From assembly GCF_025567265.1 (NCBI RefSeq), contig NZ_JAOQJW010000004.1, forward strand, positions 116,784 to 180,783: a stretch of DNA of 64,000 nt, read 5' to 3'. A model generated the notes under the pieces. That model was not told the DNA's origin. It made no database searches and saw only the letters and a list, made by a program, of their open reading frames with translations. Below, piece by piece: positions 50,987 through 60,182 of this stretch. This DNA comes from Dorea_A amylophila (lineage in GTDB: Bacteria; Bacillota; Clostridia; Lachnospirales; Lachnospiraceae). Position 1 is the first letter of the stretch. Each line of letters starts with the position of its first letter. A program made the position numbers and the translations under genes.

Positions 50987-53467
50987 TTACTCGATTGCAT
51001 CCGTCTCAATCACAAATTTTACATTACCATCCATCGCTTCATCCTTACCGCTGAATGTATTGTATTTGCAATCTTCTGATGTCAGCACATCGATTCTGTC
51101 GATTACATCACCAAGTTCATCTTCTACTGTGCTCTTCAACTTGCTTGTTCCTTCTTTGTCAAATTTTGCCATGCCTTCTGCAAGCTCTTTTGCACCTGAC
51201 TGAAGTTCGGAAGCTCCGCTTCTAAGTGCACCACTGTTGGCTGCAAGTGTTGCAGATCCGGAAGACATCTGGCTTCCCAGTGTGTTCAGTCCGCTTGCCA
51301 GCTGATTGGTTCCACTCTGAAGTGTATTGACACCGGCTACTAATGTCGGACTGTTGGATTTCAGTTTATTTGCACCGCTTACCAGGGAATCATTGTATCC
51401 GCTTAACTGAGCGAATCCTTTGTTCAGTGCCGTGATTCCCTGAATTGCTGTCGGGAATTGAGCGGATGTCGCATGATTCAATGCAGCCAGATTGCTGTGC
51501 AGTGTTCCGATTGCACTGTTCAGTCCCTGCATACCTGCATTTAACTGGTCTACACTTCCTGTTAATGTACTTAACTGCCCTGCCTGTGCAAGAACACCTT
51601 CCGCATCTTCGATACTCTTCAACTGCTTCTGTAATTCCGGAAGTACTGCTGCCAGCTCTCCCGAAGACTTCTTCAAAGTATCTGCATTCGTCATGATCGT
51701 TGCTGCACCTGCTTTTAAGGAATCTACATCTATTGTCGGCATCTTTGACGTATCAATGCCTGATAACTCCTTGAGATTCTGTACGGAATCTGTGGAAGCT
51801 TTTGCGTTCTTCAGTGCACTTATAGAACTCTGTAATTGCTTTGCTTCCTCGGAATTCTTATCTGAGATTCCTGCATACTTCGCTTCCAGTGCACTTATAG
51901 ATGCAGCGATCGCATCAGAACTGTTCTTTGCTGTTGTCTTAGCTGTTGCAATTGTCTGATTGTCAGATGCAACTACATCATTGATATTCTTACATGCATT
52001 CTCTAATGCTGTCTGCGCTGCATCAATATTTGCCAGAGCTTCCTGCATACCATTTAATGTCTGGGCAATTGTTGTAAGCGGTACCTCGATGCCATTTGCC
52101 AGTGTTCCGCTTAATGTCTTAGTCTCTGCCATCAATGTATTGCCGGTTGTTACCATAGCATTTACCTGAGACATCAGACCCTCTACTTCTTTCGTTCCGA
52201 GTGCTGCTTTCATCTGTGCTGTTCCTGCTGCCAGAGCCTTGGAGGCTGCCTGAAGGTCTTCTGTGGTTTCACCCTCACCATCCGTTGCTGCCTCAAGCTG
52301 GGAGATTGCACTCTGCACCTGCTTCAGTCCCGCACTAAGCTGTGTCAGCTGTGAAGCTCCTGCCGCCAGCTGCTTCTCACCGTCTACGTAACTGCTTACA
52401 CCATCTGCCAGTGTATTTACGCCATCCGTATAATCCTGTACCCCTTTGACAACTTTATTCACACCATTCACATACTCTGTAACGCTGCCGCTTAACTCTC
52501 CGTTAGAACCAAGATATTTCTGAATACCGGCATTCAATGTGTCAACACCTTCTGTATAAGTATTCACACCATCTGCCAGTGTTCCTGCACCATCTGCCAG
52601 TGTATCGGAACCACTGACTAACTGAAGTGCCGCATCTTCCAGATCATCCAGCGCTGTCTGCAGATCATCTACATCTGCAATGTCATCCATATTCATATCA
52701 TCCAACAGATCAGATAATGCAACTGTATAAGTAGAAGACATTGTAAAATCTTTTACATCTGCTTCAATACTTAAGCTTTCCGGAATCGTAACTTTGTCAC
52801 TTTCTTCACTGCTTAAGTTCAGGCTGTCTTTTAATCCCGGCATTCCGAATCCGACTACGATATTCTTATTACCATCAGAAATGATCTTGCCGTTATCAAT
52901 TGTTACATTACTGAATGTCTCATTCGGAAGGATCATACCTGTCATCATGACGAATGGTGTATATACTTCTGTATCTTTTCCGTCTACAGATACATTCTTC
53001 TTTTCATTATTCTTATAATCCACCGTGATCTTCAGGTGTCCGCTCTTTCCTTTTAACTCAGATGGTTTCATCTCTTTTCCATCCAGGTAATATTTTAATT
53101 TAACAGATACCGGAAGTTTCTTATCTGTCGTTCCCTGATAGTAGATATCCTCGCTATCAGTAGACCATGTCAGCTTATCTCCGTCTGCGGTATATTTTTC
53201 ATCACCTTTTACGTTCTTGATATCGCTCAGTGTACTTTCATCTTCCAGATTGCCGGATACACTTCCTGAATTCTTAAGCCAGTTGGATACCGTTACTTTA
53301 TCTGTCTTGCCGCTTGCTTTGGCATTCACATATACCGTCTCTTCTTTATATACCTCGCTGTTTGAAGTTCCATTTGCCGCGAAAGCCGGTGTTACACCCA
53401 TCATCACTGACATTCCGACTGCTACAGATGCTGCAACTTTTCTTTTCATTTTCCTATTCTTATTCAT
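50987..53467 (-). CDS. Secreted coiled-coil protein with GAxxL repeats (YhgE/Pip-like)
   Basis: 826 residues. N-terminal signal peptide (KRKVAASVAVGMSVMMG, cleavage near AFA-AN). A beta-rich region spans about 35-260. From about 280 on there are many copies of a GxxxLxxGxxxLxxG-type helical repeat (LADGAGTLADGVNTY, ELQSGAKELAEGMAKF), typical of YhgE/Pip-like proteins and of proteins paired with MMPL pumps. There is no C-terminal membrane anchor or sortase motif. It lies 45 bp downstream of an MMPL pump gene and is likely its extracellular partner, by inference. Confidence 0.8.
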   Translation of the reverse strand: MNKNRKMKRKVAASVAVGMSVMMGVTPAFAANGTSNSEVYKEETVYVNAKASGKTDKVTVSNWLKNSGSVSGNLEDESTLSDIKNVKGDEKYTADGDKLTWSTDSEDIYYQGTTDKKLPVSVKLKYYLDGKEMKPSELKGKSGHLKITVDYKNNEKKNVSVDGKDTEVYTPFVMMTGMILPNETFSNVTIDNGKIISDGNKNIVVGFGMPGLKDSLNLSSEESDKVTIPESLSIEADVKDFTMSSTYTVALSDLLDDMNMDDIADVDDLQTALDDLEDAALQLVSGSDTLADGAGTLADGVNTYTEGVDTLNAGIQKYLGSNGELSGSVTEYVNGVNKVVKGVQDYTDGVNTLADGVSSYVDGEKQLAAGASQLTQLSAGLKQVQSAISQLEAATDGEGETTEDLQAASKALAAGTAQMKAALGTKEVEGLMSQVNAMVTTGNTLMAETKTLSGTLANGIEVPLTTIAQTLNGMQEALANIDAAQTALENACKNINDVVASDNQTIATAKTTAKNSSDAIAASISALEAKYAGISDKNSEEAKQLQSSISALKNAKASTDSVQNLKELSGIDTSKMPTIDVDSLKAGAATIMTNADTLKKSSGELAAVLPELQKQLKSIEDAEGVLAQAGQLSTLTGSVDQLNAGMQGLNSAIGTLHSNLAALNHATSAQFPTAIQGITALNKGFAQLSGYNDSLVSGANKLKSNSPTLVAGVNTLQSGTNQLASGLNTLGSQMSSGSATLAANSGALRSGASELQSGAKELAEGMAKFDKEGTSKLKSTVEDELGDVIDRIDVLTSEDCKYNTFSGKDEAMDGNVKFVIETDAIE

Positions 53468-53512
53468 AATTCCTGCTTCCTTTCTTAATTATGATGGATT
53501 GTTAATAACAGG

Positions 53513-55609
53513 TTACTTTGCTTCATTTGTCTGTGCTTTTGCCTTTTTCCCAAGAAATCCGATGGATGTCTTACAGATTAATTTGTCAAATATCATAAAC
53601 ATTGCCGGCAATACCAGAAGAACTACGATCATACTGATAATTGCCCCTCTTGCAAGCAATGTACAGATCGAACCGATCATCTCAACCTGTGAGTAGCAGG
53701 CAACTCCAAATGTTGCTGCAAAGAAACTAAGTCCGCTGCTGATAATGGACGGCATGCTTGTTTTATGCGCAATGCTGATTGCTTCCATCTTATCTTTTCC
53801 AAGGCTTCGTTCTTTTTGATATCTCGTTGTCATCAGGATCGCATAGTCAACAGTTGCACCTAACTGAATGGCACCGATCACGATACTTGCCACAAACGGA
53901 AGGCTGATTCCCTGATAATACGGGATCGCCATATTGATCATAATTGCAAATTCGATAACTGCCACCAGAATAACCGGCAGTGAAATCGATTTGAAAATAA
54001 TCAGAATGATCACAAATATCGCTGCGATAGAGATAATATTAACATTAACAAGATCGACATCCGTGACATCCTGCAGATCTTTCATCAGAGGCGCTTCTCC
54101 GATGACCATTCCCGTCTTATCATATGATTTTACAATCTTATCAATCTTTTTAATCTGTGTATTGACCTGATCCGTTGCAGATTCGTATTCTGTGCTTACA
54201 AATGCCAGTTCATAATCTTTACTCTGCAGCATCTTCCGGACATCCTTCGGAATTATGGAATCCGGTACACTAGGCCCGATAAGTGAACTCATACTGATGG
54301 TCCATTTCACGCCTTTTACTTTATCGACCTTATTCAGCATCTGCTGTTTTTCCTTTGCATCCATGTTCTTATCCATCATGATAATATGCATGTTGCTTGC
54401 CCCAAAGTCATCCTTTACTTTTGCAATTGATACATTACTGTTCAATGTTGCCGGAAGTGAATCTGCAATATTGTAGTAAATCTTTGTATGGTTATTTCCA
54501 TAAATTGCCGGAAGTAAAAGTATAAGGAATGCCGCGATCCATACTTTATAGTGCTTTGTGATAAAGGCTGATGGACGATCCATATTACTTAACAGCAATT
54601 TGTGTCTTGTCTTCTCGATTGGTTTATCAAATACAAGGATCAGTGCCGGCAGGATCGTTACACAACAGATAACGCCGATCACAACTCCTTTTGCCATTAC
54701 GATACCAAGGTCACGTCCGAGTGCGAATGTCATAACACAAAGTGCGATGAATCCGGCCACAGTAGTTACGGAACTTCCGACAACCGACTTAAATGTATTG
54801 GCGATTGCATGCCCCATGGCTCTGTCTTTCTCACCCGGGAATCTCTTCTTATTCTCTTCATAACTATTCAGAAGGAAGATGGAATAATCCATCGTTACGC
54901 CAAGTTGTAATACTGCTGTCAGTGCCTGCGTAATATAAGACGTTTCACCGAATATAATATTACTTCCCAGGTTGTATAAAATCGCAAGCCCTATACTTAG
55001 CAGGAATAAAAACGGAACTACAAATGATCCCGATGTAATCTCCAGTACGACCAGGCTTAACAGTGCCGCGATCACTACATAGATCGGAAGTTCTTTCATT
55101 GCGATATTCTTAATATCTGTAACGATACCCGTCATACCACTGATAAAGCACTGCTTATTTGCGATCTTACGAAGCTGCGTCAGTGCCTCCATGGAATTAT
55201 CAGATGATGTCGTATCATCAAATAATACCAGCATCATCGTTGCATCTCCATTGATAAATGCTTTTCTTATATCTTTTGGAATCATCTCTGTCGGAAGACT
55301 GATATCTGCCACATCGTCATACCAGAGTACATCCTGGACGTGCGGCACTTTTTCAAATTCCTTTTCCAGTTTCTGTACATCCTTCATATCCATATTCTCG
55401 ACTGCGACCATGGAGAATGCACCCATTCCAAATTCATCTACCAGGATATCCTGTCCTTTTACCGTCTCCAGGTGATCCGGCAGGTAACTCAGCAGGTCAT
55501 AATTTACTTTTGTTTTTGCGATGCCGATTATTGACGGAACAATTAATAAGACTCCTATAAGCAGCACCAGTATTCTGTGTCGGGCAATCCATTTGCCAAC
55601 TTTGACCAT
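53513..55609 (-). CDS. MMPL/RND-superfamily transporter
   Basis: About 698 residues with twelve membrane helices in two RND repeats, each with an outside domain (about 40-170 and 375-510) and a helix bundle. Conserved segments are LGVTMDYSIFLLNSYEENK and LGATVDYAILMTTRYQKER, whose Asp-Tyr pairs form the proton relay of MMPL proteins. Likely exports lipids or hydrophobic compounds. The first ATG of the frame lies on top of the GAGGAG site; the one used here is three codons on. Promoter with a TetR-like operator upstream. Confidence 0.9.
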   Translation of the reverse strand: MVKVGKWIARHRILVLLIGVLLIVPSIIGIAKTKVNYDLLSYLPDHLETVKGQDILVDEFGMGAFSMVAVENMDMKDVQKLEKEFEKVPHVQDVLWYDDVADISLPTEMIPKDIRKAFINGDATMMLVLFDDTTSSDNSMEALTQLRKIANKQCFISGMTGIVTDIKNIAMKELPIYVVIAALLSLVVLEITSGSFVVPFLFLLSIGLAILYNLGSNIIFGETSYITQALTAVLQLGVTMDYSIFLLNSYEENKKRFPGEKDRAMGHAIANTFKSVVGSSVTTVAGFIALCVMTFALGRDLGIVMAKGVVIGVICCVTILPALILVFDKPIEKTRHKLLLSNMDRPSAFITKHYKVWIAAFLILLLPAIYGNNHTKIYYNIADSLPATLNSNVSIAKVKDDFGASNMHIIMMDKNMDAKEKQQMLNKVDKVKGVKWTISMSSLIGPSVPDSIIPKDVRKMLQSKDYELAFVSTEYESATDQVNTQIKKIDKIVKSYDKTGMVIGEAPLMKDLQDVTDVDLVNVNIISIAAIFVIILIIFKSISLPVILVAVIEFAIMINMAIPYYQGISLPFVASIVIGAIQLGATVDYAILMTTRYQKERSLGKDKMEAISIAHKTSMPSIISSGLSFFAATFGVACYSQVEMIGSICTLLARGAIISMIVVLLVLPAMFMIFDKLICKTSIGFLGKKAKAQTNEAK

Positions 55610-55646
55610 TCTTTCCATCTCCTCTTATTTTCTTTATGCATTTATT

Positions 55647-55674
55647 ATTATAATCAAAAATGACTAGTAGTCAA
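55647..55674 (-). promoter_or_regulatory. MMPL operon promoter with palindromic operator
   Basis: TTGACT (55669-55674) and TATAAT (55647-55652), 16-bp spacer, minus strand. The palindrome TGACTA-G-TAGTCA (55661-55673) covers the -35, a layout typical for TetR-family repression. No TetR gene is in the window. Confidence 0.75.
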
Positions 55675-55733
55675 TATTTTATTTAAATTATTTTTTTTAT
55701 TTCGTTGATAATCTTTATCAATATTGGCGCACA

Positions 55734-55773
55734 CAAAAAAAAGAAACAGCACATCCCGTGTTGTTTCTTTTTT
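55734..55773. terminator. Terminator of the BASS transporter gene
   Basis: Stem AAAGAAACAGCAC / GTGTTGTTTCTTT (one wobble) with a 5-nt loop and runs of A and T on both sides; strongest tail on the minus strand. Confidence 0.85.
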
Positions 55774-55818
55774 GTTTCTATTCTATAAATTTGTTATTTC
55801 ATGCATTTCAAGAGCAGT

Positions 55819-56844
55819 TTAATGTGCTGCTGCCTCTACATTTCCGGCAGCTTTTTCTTTTCGTTTGTCATGCATTGCAAATAATCCGGCTAACAGAGTT
55901 CCTGAGATGGAATGCCATGTACAGGATACCGCACAGATAATTGCAGATTCCGGTGTAGATGCAAACTGGGCAGTTGTAGTTGCAAGATTCGTTGCAAGTC
56001 CGGCATTCTGCATACCTACTTCGATAGAAATAGTTCTCTTCTTTGACGTATTCATACCAACCAGTTTTCCTGCTCCATATCCAAGCAGATATCCAAGCCC
56101 GTTGTGCAGTAATACTGCTACGAAGATCACAACACCTGACTGGAAGAACTTGGCTCCCTGTGAAGATACCACACCGCCGACAACACATGCAAGTCCGAGA
56201 ACAGCAACTCCCGGCATAACTTTCTGAAGTTCCCGGAATGTTTTATTCTTTCCCAACAGATAATTTAACAAAAATCCAACACCAACCGGAAGGATAACAG
56301 TCTCAATGATTGATACGAACATCGGAAGTCCCTTGATCGTAATCTGTGTACCGCTTGCCAGTAAAGATACCATGAGTGGTGTCATAACCGGTGAGACCAG
56401 TGTGGATACTGTTGTCATTCCTACAGAAAAGGCTACATCCCCGCCGCACAGATAAGACATGATGTTGGAAGATACACCTCCCGGACAGCAGCCTACAAGA
56501 ATCAGCCCAAGTGCGATTCCATCCGGCAGATTCAATACCTTTGAAAGCGCAAATGCAAGGAATGGCATGATCAGATACTGCGCAACCGCACCAACACAAA
56601 TGTCAAACGGACGCTGTGCAAGAATCTTAAAGTCTTCCGTTGTAAGTGTCAGTCCCATACTGAACATGATAATACCAATGATAATAGACTGACATGTGAA
56701 CTTGTTCGATACCATGTCTGTGAACAGTGCCAGATTTACCCAGCCCATCATAGACGGAAGGAAAAATGTAACCACTGCGATTGCGATTACAACAATTGAC
56801 GTGTAGTCTGATAAAAATTTGCTTGTTTTTTGTAATGCTTTCAT
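55819..56844 (-). CDS. BASS-family (bile acid:sodium symporter type) transporter
   Basis: 341 residues, about ten membrane helices. Family segments: GIIMFSMGLTLTTEDFK, VGCCPGGVSSNIMSYLCGGDVAFSV (here quoted in part: CCPGGVSSNIMSYL) and ISIEVGMQNAGLATNLA, which hold the sodium sites and crossover motifs. Bacterial members carry bile acids, pantoate, 2-oxoacids or related anions. The leader is a T-box, so the substrate is more likely an amino-acid precursor or derivative than a bile acid. Start behind AGGAG; ends in an alanine-rich tail. Confidence 0.88.
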   Translation of the reverse strand: MKALQKTSKFLSDYTSIVVIAIAVVTFFLPSMMGWVNLALFTDMVSNKFTCQSIIIGIIMFSMGLTLTTEDFKILAQRPFDICVGAVAQYLIMPFLAFALSKVLNLPDGIALGLILVGCCPGGVSSNIMSYLCGGDVAFSVGMTTVSTLVSPVMTPLMVSLLASGTQITIKGLPMFVSIIETVILPVGVGFLLNYLLGKNKTFRELQKVMPGVAVLGLACVVGGVVSSQGAKFFQSGVVIFVAVLLHNGLGYLLGYGAGKLVGMNTSKKRTISIEVGMQNAGLATNLATTTAQFASTPESAIICAVSCTWHSISGTLLAGLFAMHDKRKEKAAGNVEAAAH

Positions 56845-56879
56845 TACTCTTCTCCTCCTTTAAGCAATCACTGTCCACC

Positions 56880-57175
56880 AAAAAAAATCCCTTTCCAGAA
56901 TATACTCTGAAAAGGGACGAAATCTATCCGCGTTACCACCCTAATTCTGTAGAATCTTTCTACAACTCTCATTCACGTACCATCATACATGCTCCCTGTA
57001 ACGGGGGATACCGGCGAAGTTTACTTTGATATTGCTTTCAACCCGCTTCTTAGAGAGGATATCCTTATCTGCTTATTACCTGCTTCCACCAACCGCAGGC
57101 TCTCTGTGAAATAACGATAGATACGGCATTGTTCTCATCAACGAATTTCGGTGAACTATATGTGTTTTTTACAAG
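56880..57175 (-). promoter_or_regulatory. T-box leader upstream of the BASS transporter
   Basis: The minus-strand RNA contains the T-box sequence AGGGTGGTAACGCGG (about 56926-56943), a distal stem I with CAGAGAGCCTGC and GGTTGGTGGAAGCAGG, and a terminator (56888-56917, stem TCCCTTT / AAAGGGA, then eight T). The antiterminator bulge TGGT calls for a tRNA with discriminator A. In the expected specifier region the RNA reads GGATATCCTCTCTAAG; AUC (Ile), CUC or CUA (Leu) are possible, and the codon cannot be fixed without folding. Confidence 0.88.
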
Positions 57176-57180
57176 TCCTT

Positions 57181-57208
57181 ATTATAAACCTGTCATTTCA
57201 AATGTCAA
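57181..57208 (-). promoter_or_regulatory. Promoter of the T-box/BASS unit
   Basis: TTGACA (57203-57208) and TATAAT (57181-57186), 16-bp spacer, minus strand. Confidence 0.85.
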
Positions 57209-57278
57209 GTATAATTTTTCATAATTTTGCATATTTTTTCATCTCATCTTGCAAAATACTCCTTGCCTTCCCGGATTT

Positions 57279-57923
57279 TTACTCTCCGATCCTTGGAAGA
57301 TTCCATCTGTAATGAGCCGCAAGAAAACGTATCAGCATAACGATCAGTGATGACACCACCATCGCCGGAAGTTCTCCGTAACTTCTGTATATGATCACAC
57401 ATATCCACGCCCCCGCAATGGATGCGCATGCATAAATATGTTTCACAAATATATACGGCGCAACTCCTGCCATCGTATCACGCAAGAGTCCTCCTCCGAC
57501 TCCCGTCATTGTACCAAGGAAGACCAGCAGAAATGTATTATCGATATAGCCGCAGCTGATACCTTTTGTCACTCCCATCGCCGAAAAGATTCCAAGTCCT
57601 ACAGAATCCATTGCCAACATAAGTTTATCATAGACCTCACCAAAACCATCCTGCAGATATTTCCTGCGGAAATATATAATACAAAACACAAGCACCGCAG
57701 CAAGTACGGCATAGATCACATATACCGGATGCAGAAGTGCCGATGGCACCTTCCCAAGTATAACATCACGAACCATACCTCCGCCAACTGCCGTTGACAC
57801 ACCAAGCACGATCACTCCGAATATATCCATGCTGCACTCAATTCCAACCATTGCCCCCGATGCTGAGAACGCTACTGTTCCGATCAGTTCGATTGCAAAT
57901 ATAATCCACTCCTGAATATCCAT
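57279..57923 (-). CDS. TRIC-family (UPF0126/YicG-like) membrane protein
   Basis: 214 residues with seven predicted helices in two repeats. Each repeat has a glycine-rich stretch: GVSTAVGGGMVRDVILG and GTMTGVGGGLLRDTMAG, the hallmark of prokaryotic TRIC channels. Members conduct K+ or other small cations; a glycine-transport role has also been suggested. The frame is open far upstream through folBK; MDIQEWIIF after TGGGGA gives the usual length, while an ATG at 57987 abutting the folBK stop would add 21 polar residues. Probably at the end of the folate operon. Confidence 0.82.
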   Translation of the reverse strand: MDIQEWIIFAIELIGTVAFSASGAMVGIECSMDIFGVIVLGVSTAVGGGMVRDVILGKVPSALLHPVYVIYAVLAAVLVFCIIYFRRKYLQDGFGEVYDKLMLAMDSVGLGIFSAMGVTKGISCGYIDNTFLLVFLGTMTGVGGGLLRDTMAGVAPYIFVKHIYACASIAGAWICVIIYRSYGELPAMVVSSLIVMLIRFLAAHYRWNLPRIGE

Positions 57924-57987
57924 CTTGTTTTCCCCATCTTGTCTTTTATTTTTTGTAAATTTACTGTCCTGTTCATGCTCTGTCATT

Positions 57988-58809
57988 CTATTTCCGAAGG
58001 TCTTCCAGCATCTCTCTGACCGTCTTCCCATACACCGGATGACGTTTATAAGGTGCAATCTCATGCAAAGGCTCCAGTACAAACGCTCTCTTATGCATCT
58101 CCACATGTGGAATACATAAAGTATCCGTCTCTGCAACCAGATCATCATAAAATATAATATCCAGATCCAGCGTTCTCGGTCCCCAATGTATGATTCGTTC
58201 TCTTCCTGCCTCTTTTTCAATTCGGTTCAGCTCTTTTAATAACTCTTCCGGATATAATAATGTCGAAAGCTTCAGACAACCGTTTAAGAAATCCGGCTGA
58301 TCCGTCACTCCGTACGGAGGTGTCGTGATAAATGTCGATACCTTCTCCACCTTTGTATTCTTTATCTCATCCAGCGCCTGTACCGCGGCTTCCAAAATGC
58401 TTCTGCTATCCCCCATATTCGATCCGAGCGCAATATATGCCGTATGCCATTCACGCTCAATCTCTACACTGACCGTCTTAAGCGGCAGTCCGACCGGTGC
58501 CCACGGTTTCTTGATCTCAATCTGCACCTTCTGCAGACCTGCTATACGCACCAGCATCTCCTCTGCCAGTCCTTCCGCAACCTTCTCCAGAAGCTTAAAC
58601 GTATGACTTTTCAAATACTCTGTGATAAATGCACTTGCTTCTCCATAATGGATAGATGCAGTCAGCTCATCTGTCAGTCCTGCCCGTCTGGTATCCGTAT
58701 ACATAACCGCAGACACCACAAATTTCTGCCCCAGTACATTTTCCTCCGGAAACACACCATGATTGGCAAATACTTCCAGATCTTCTATCTTTATCTTGTC
58801 CGGTTTCAT
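57988..58809 (-). CDS. folBK: Bifunctional dihydroneopterin aldolase / HPPK (FolB-FolK)
   Basis: One chain for two folate steps. Residues 1-115 are FolB (dihydroneopterin to 6-hydroxymethyl-dihydropterin): KIKIEDLEVFANHGVFPEE and the active Lys in QIEIKKPWAPVG. Residues 120-273 are FolK (pyrophosphorylation by ATP): YIALGSNMGDS, PPYGVTDQPDFLNG, GPRTLDLDIIFYDD and HKRAFVLEPL. A GTG four codons upstream overlaps the GAGG site; the ATG is used. Lies 17 bp after folP. Confidence 0.95.
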   Translation of the reverse strand: MKPDKIKIEDLEVFANHGVFPEENVLGQKFVVSAVMYTDTRRAGLTDELTASIHYGEASAFITEYLKSHTFKLLEKVAEGLAEEMLVRIAGLQKVQIEIKKPWAPVGLPLKTVSVEIEREWHTAYIALGSNMGDSRSILEAAVQALDEIKNTKVEKVSTFITTPPYGVTDQPDFLNGCLKLSTLLYPEELLKELNRIEKEAGRERIIHWGPRTLDLDIIFYDDLVAETDTLCIPHVEMHKRAFVLEPLHEIAPYKRHPVYGKTVREMLEDLRK

Positions 58810-58826
58810 CTCATTCCTCACTCTTT

Positions 58827-59642
58827 CTATACTTCGTGTCCCCGCATGATTGCTTTCGTCATCTGAATGGCTCTCTTATTTTTCTCTACATCATGGACGC
58901 GTACGAATGCACATCCCTTCTGTACCCCATATACGGTCGTAACCATCGTACCTTCTTCCCGCTGCGTCACCGGAAGATCCAGCGTCAGTCCGATTACGGA
59001 TTTTCGTGATGTTCCGAGCAATACCGGATATCCAAGTTCATTTAATATCTCCATCTTATCGATAATCTCCAGGTTCATCTCATAAGTCTTTCCAAATCCG
59101 ACACCGGGGTCAAGGATGATCTTGTCATCCTCAATGCCTGCTGCTTTTGCAAGTCTTACACATTCTTTCATATCATCCATGAAATTTTTCAGAAAATCCT
59201 GATATTCCGCCTTTTCCCGATTATGCATCAGACAGCATGCAGCCTGATACTTTGCGATCACACTTGCCATCTTCTTGTCATATTTTAATCCCCAGATGTC
59301 ATTGACAAGATCTGCACCTGCCTGAAGTGCAGCCTCTGCGACATGGCTTTTGTAGGTATCGATCGACACCGGTACATCAAATTCTTTCTTAAGCACTTCA
59401 ATAATTGGCGTCACTCTTGCAATCTCTTCTTCATCCGTGATCTGGATATGTCCCGGACGCGTAGATTCCCCGCCTACGTCAATGATATCTACACTTTCTT
59501 CAACCATCTGGTGTGCATGTGCAATTGCCGCATCCATTCCGTTAAACTTTCCTCCATCGGAAAAGGAATCCGGCGTCACATTCAGGATTCCCATAATATA
59601 TGTATGATTTGCTGTATCAAAATTCTTTCCGCCTATGATCAT
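58827..59642 (-). CDS. folP: Dihydropteroate synthase
   Basis: Joins hydroxymethyl-dihydropterin pyrophosphate with p-aminobenzoate; the sulfonamide target. 271 residues. GILNVTPDSFSDGGKF, DVGGESTRPG, DLVNDIWG, DPGVGFGKT, LLGTSRKSVIG and VRVHDV are all present. The second loop (ESTRPGH) shows no insertion of the kind that gives sulfonamide resistance. Start overlaps the upstream HD gene by 4 bp (ATGA). Confidence 0.97.
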   Translation of the reverse strand: MIIGGKNFDTANHTYIMGILNVTPDSFSDGGKFNGMDAAIAHAHQMVEESVDIIDVGGESTRPGHIQITDEEEIARVTPIIEVLKKEFDVPVSIDTYKSHVAEAALQAGADLVNDIWGLKYDKKMASVIAKYQAACCLMHNREKAEYQDFLKNFMDDMKECVRLAKAAGIEDDKIILDPGVGFGKTYEMNLEIIDKMEILNELGYPVLLGTSRKSVIGLTLDLPVTQREEGTMVTTVYGVQKGCAFVRVHDVEKNKRAIQMTKAIMRGHEV

Positions 59643-60160
59643 ATTATTATCTCCATATTTTTCTCTTCTTCATTCCAGTTACACTTCTTCTCTGCTATGC
59701 AGGAAAGACACATTCTGGAACGTTTATCACTTTCATAGAACAGTTCCTCTATCGGCTTCATATGCTCATGCCGTCTGCGGTGTCCCCTGACTGCCAGACA
59801 GATCAGTGCTTTTTCTTCATCCGTAAATGTAAAACCAGTCGGAAGAGAATCCAATATCCGCCTTGCTATTCTCTCTCCTGCGATCTCATGCGGAATCTGC
59901 TGTCTGTACTGAAAAGATTTGCCAATATCATGCAGCACCGCCGCTACGTAGATCAGTTCCTTATCGAATCCAAGTCCTTCTTCCAGATTCTTAATGTAAG
60001 CAATTCTTGCCACATCCAGAAGATGGTTCATCTGATGACAACAGAATACCCTATCCGTCTCACATTCACAGATACGCTTATAGTATGTCTGATACACTTC
60101 ATGATTCACCACCGCATTCAGACGGGGCATCCCTTTTTGTCTTTCTGTTACTCTTTTCAT
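59639..60160 (-). CDS. HD-domain protein inside the folate operon
   Basis: 173 residues. HD motif in AAVLHDIGKSFQYRQQIPHEIAGE (quoted in part: AAVLHDIGK), first His in QMNHLLDVARIAYI and later RGHRRRHEH; a cysteine pair CLSCIAEKKC follows near the C-terminus. A metal-dependent phosphohydrolase is expected. Because it is embedded between folE and folP with a 4-bp overlap, it may act on dihydroneopterin triphosphate or its monophosphate, steps for which no dedicated phosphatase is seen in this operon. That role is an inference. Confidence 0.8.
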   Translation of the reverse strand: MKRVTERQKGMPRLNAVVNHEVYQTYYKRICECETDRVFCCHQMNHLLDVARIAYIKNLEEGLGFDKELIYVAAVLHDIGKSFQYRQQIPHEIAGERIARRILDSLPTGFTFTDEEKALICLAVRGHRRRHEHMKPIEELFYESDKRSRMCLSCIAEKKCNWNEEEKNMEIII

Positions 60161-60182
60161 CTACATCTGTATCTCTTTCTTT

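Noticed and set aside
57924..58220. Long N-terminal extension of the TRIC-family protein
   Set aside because: It overlaps folBK almost entirely and has no family likeness; the ATG at 57923 gives the normal length.
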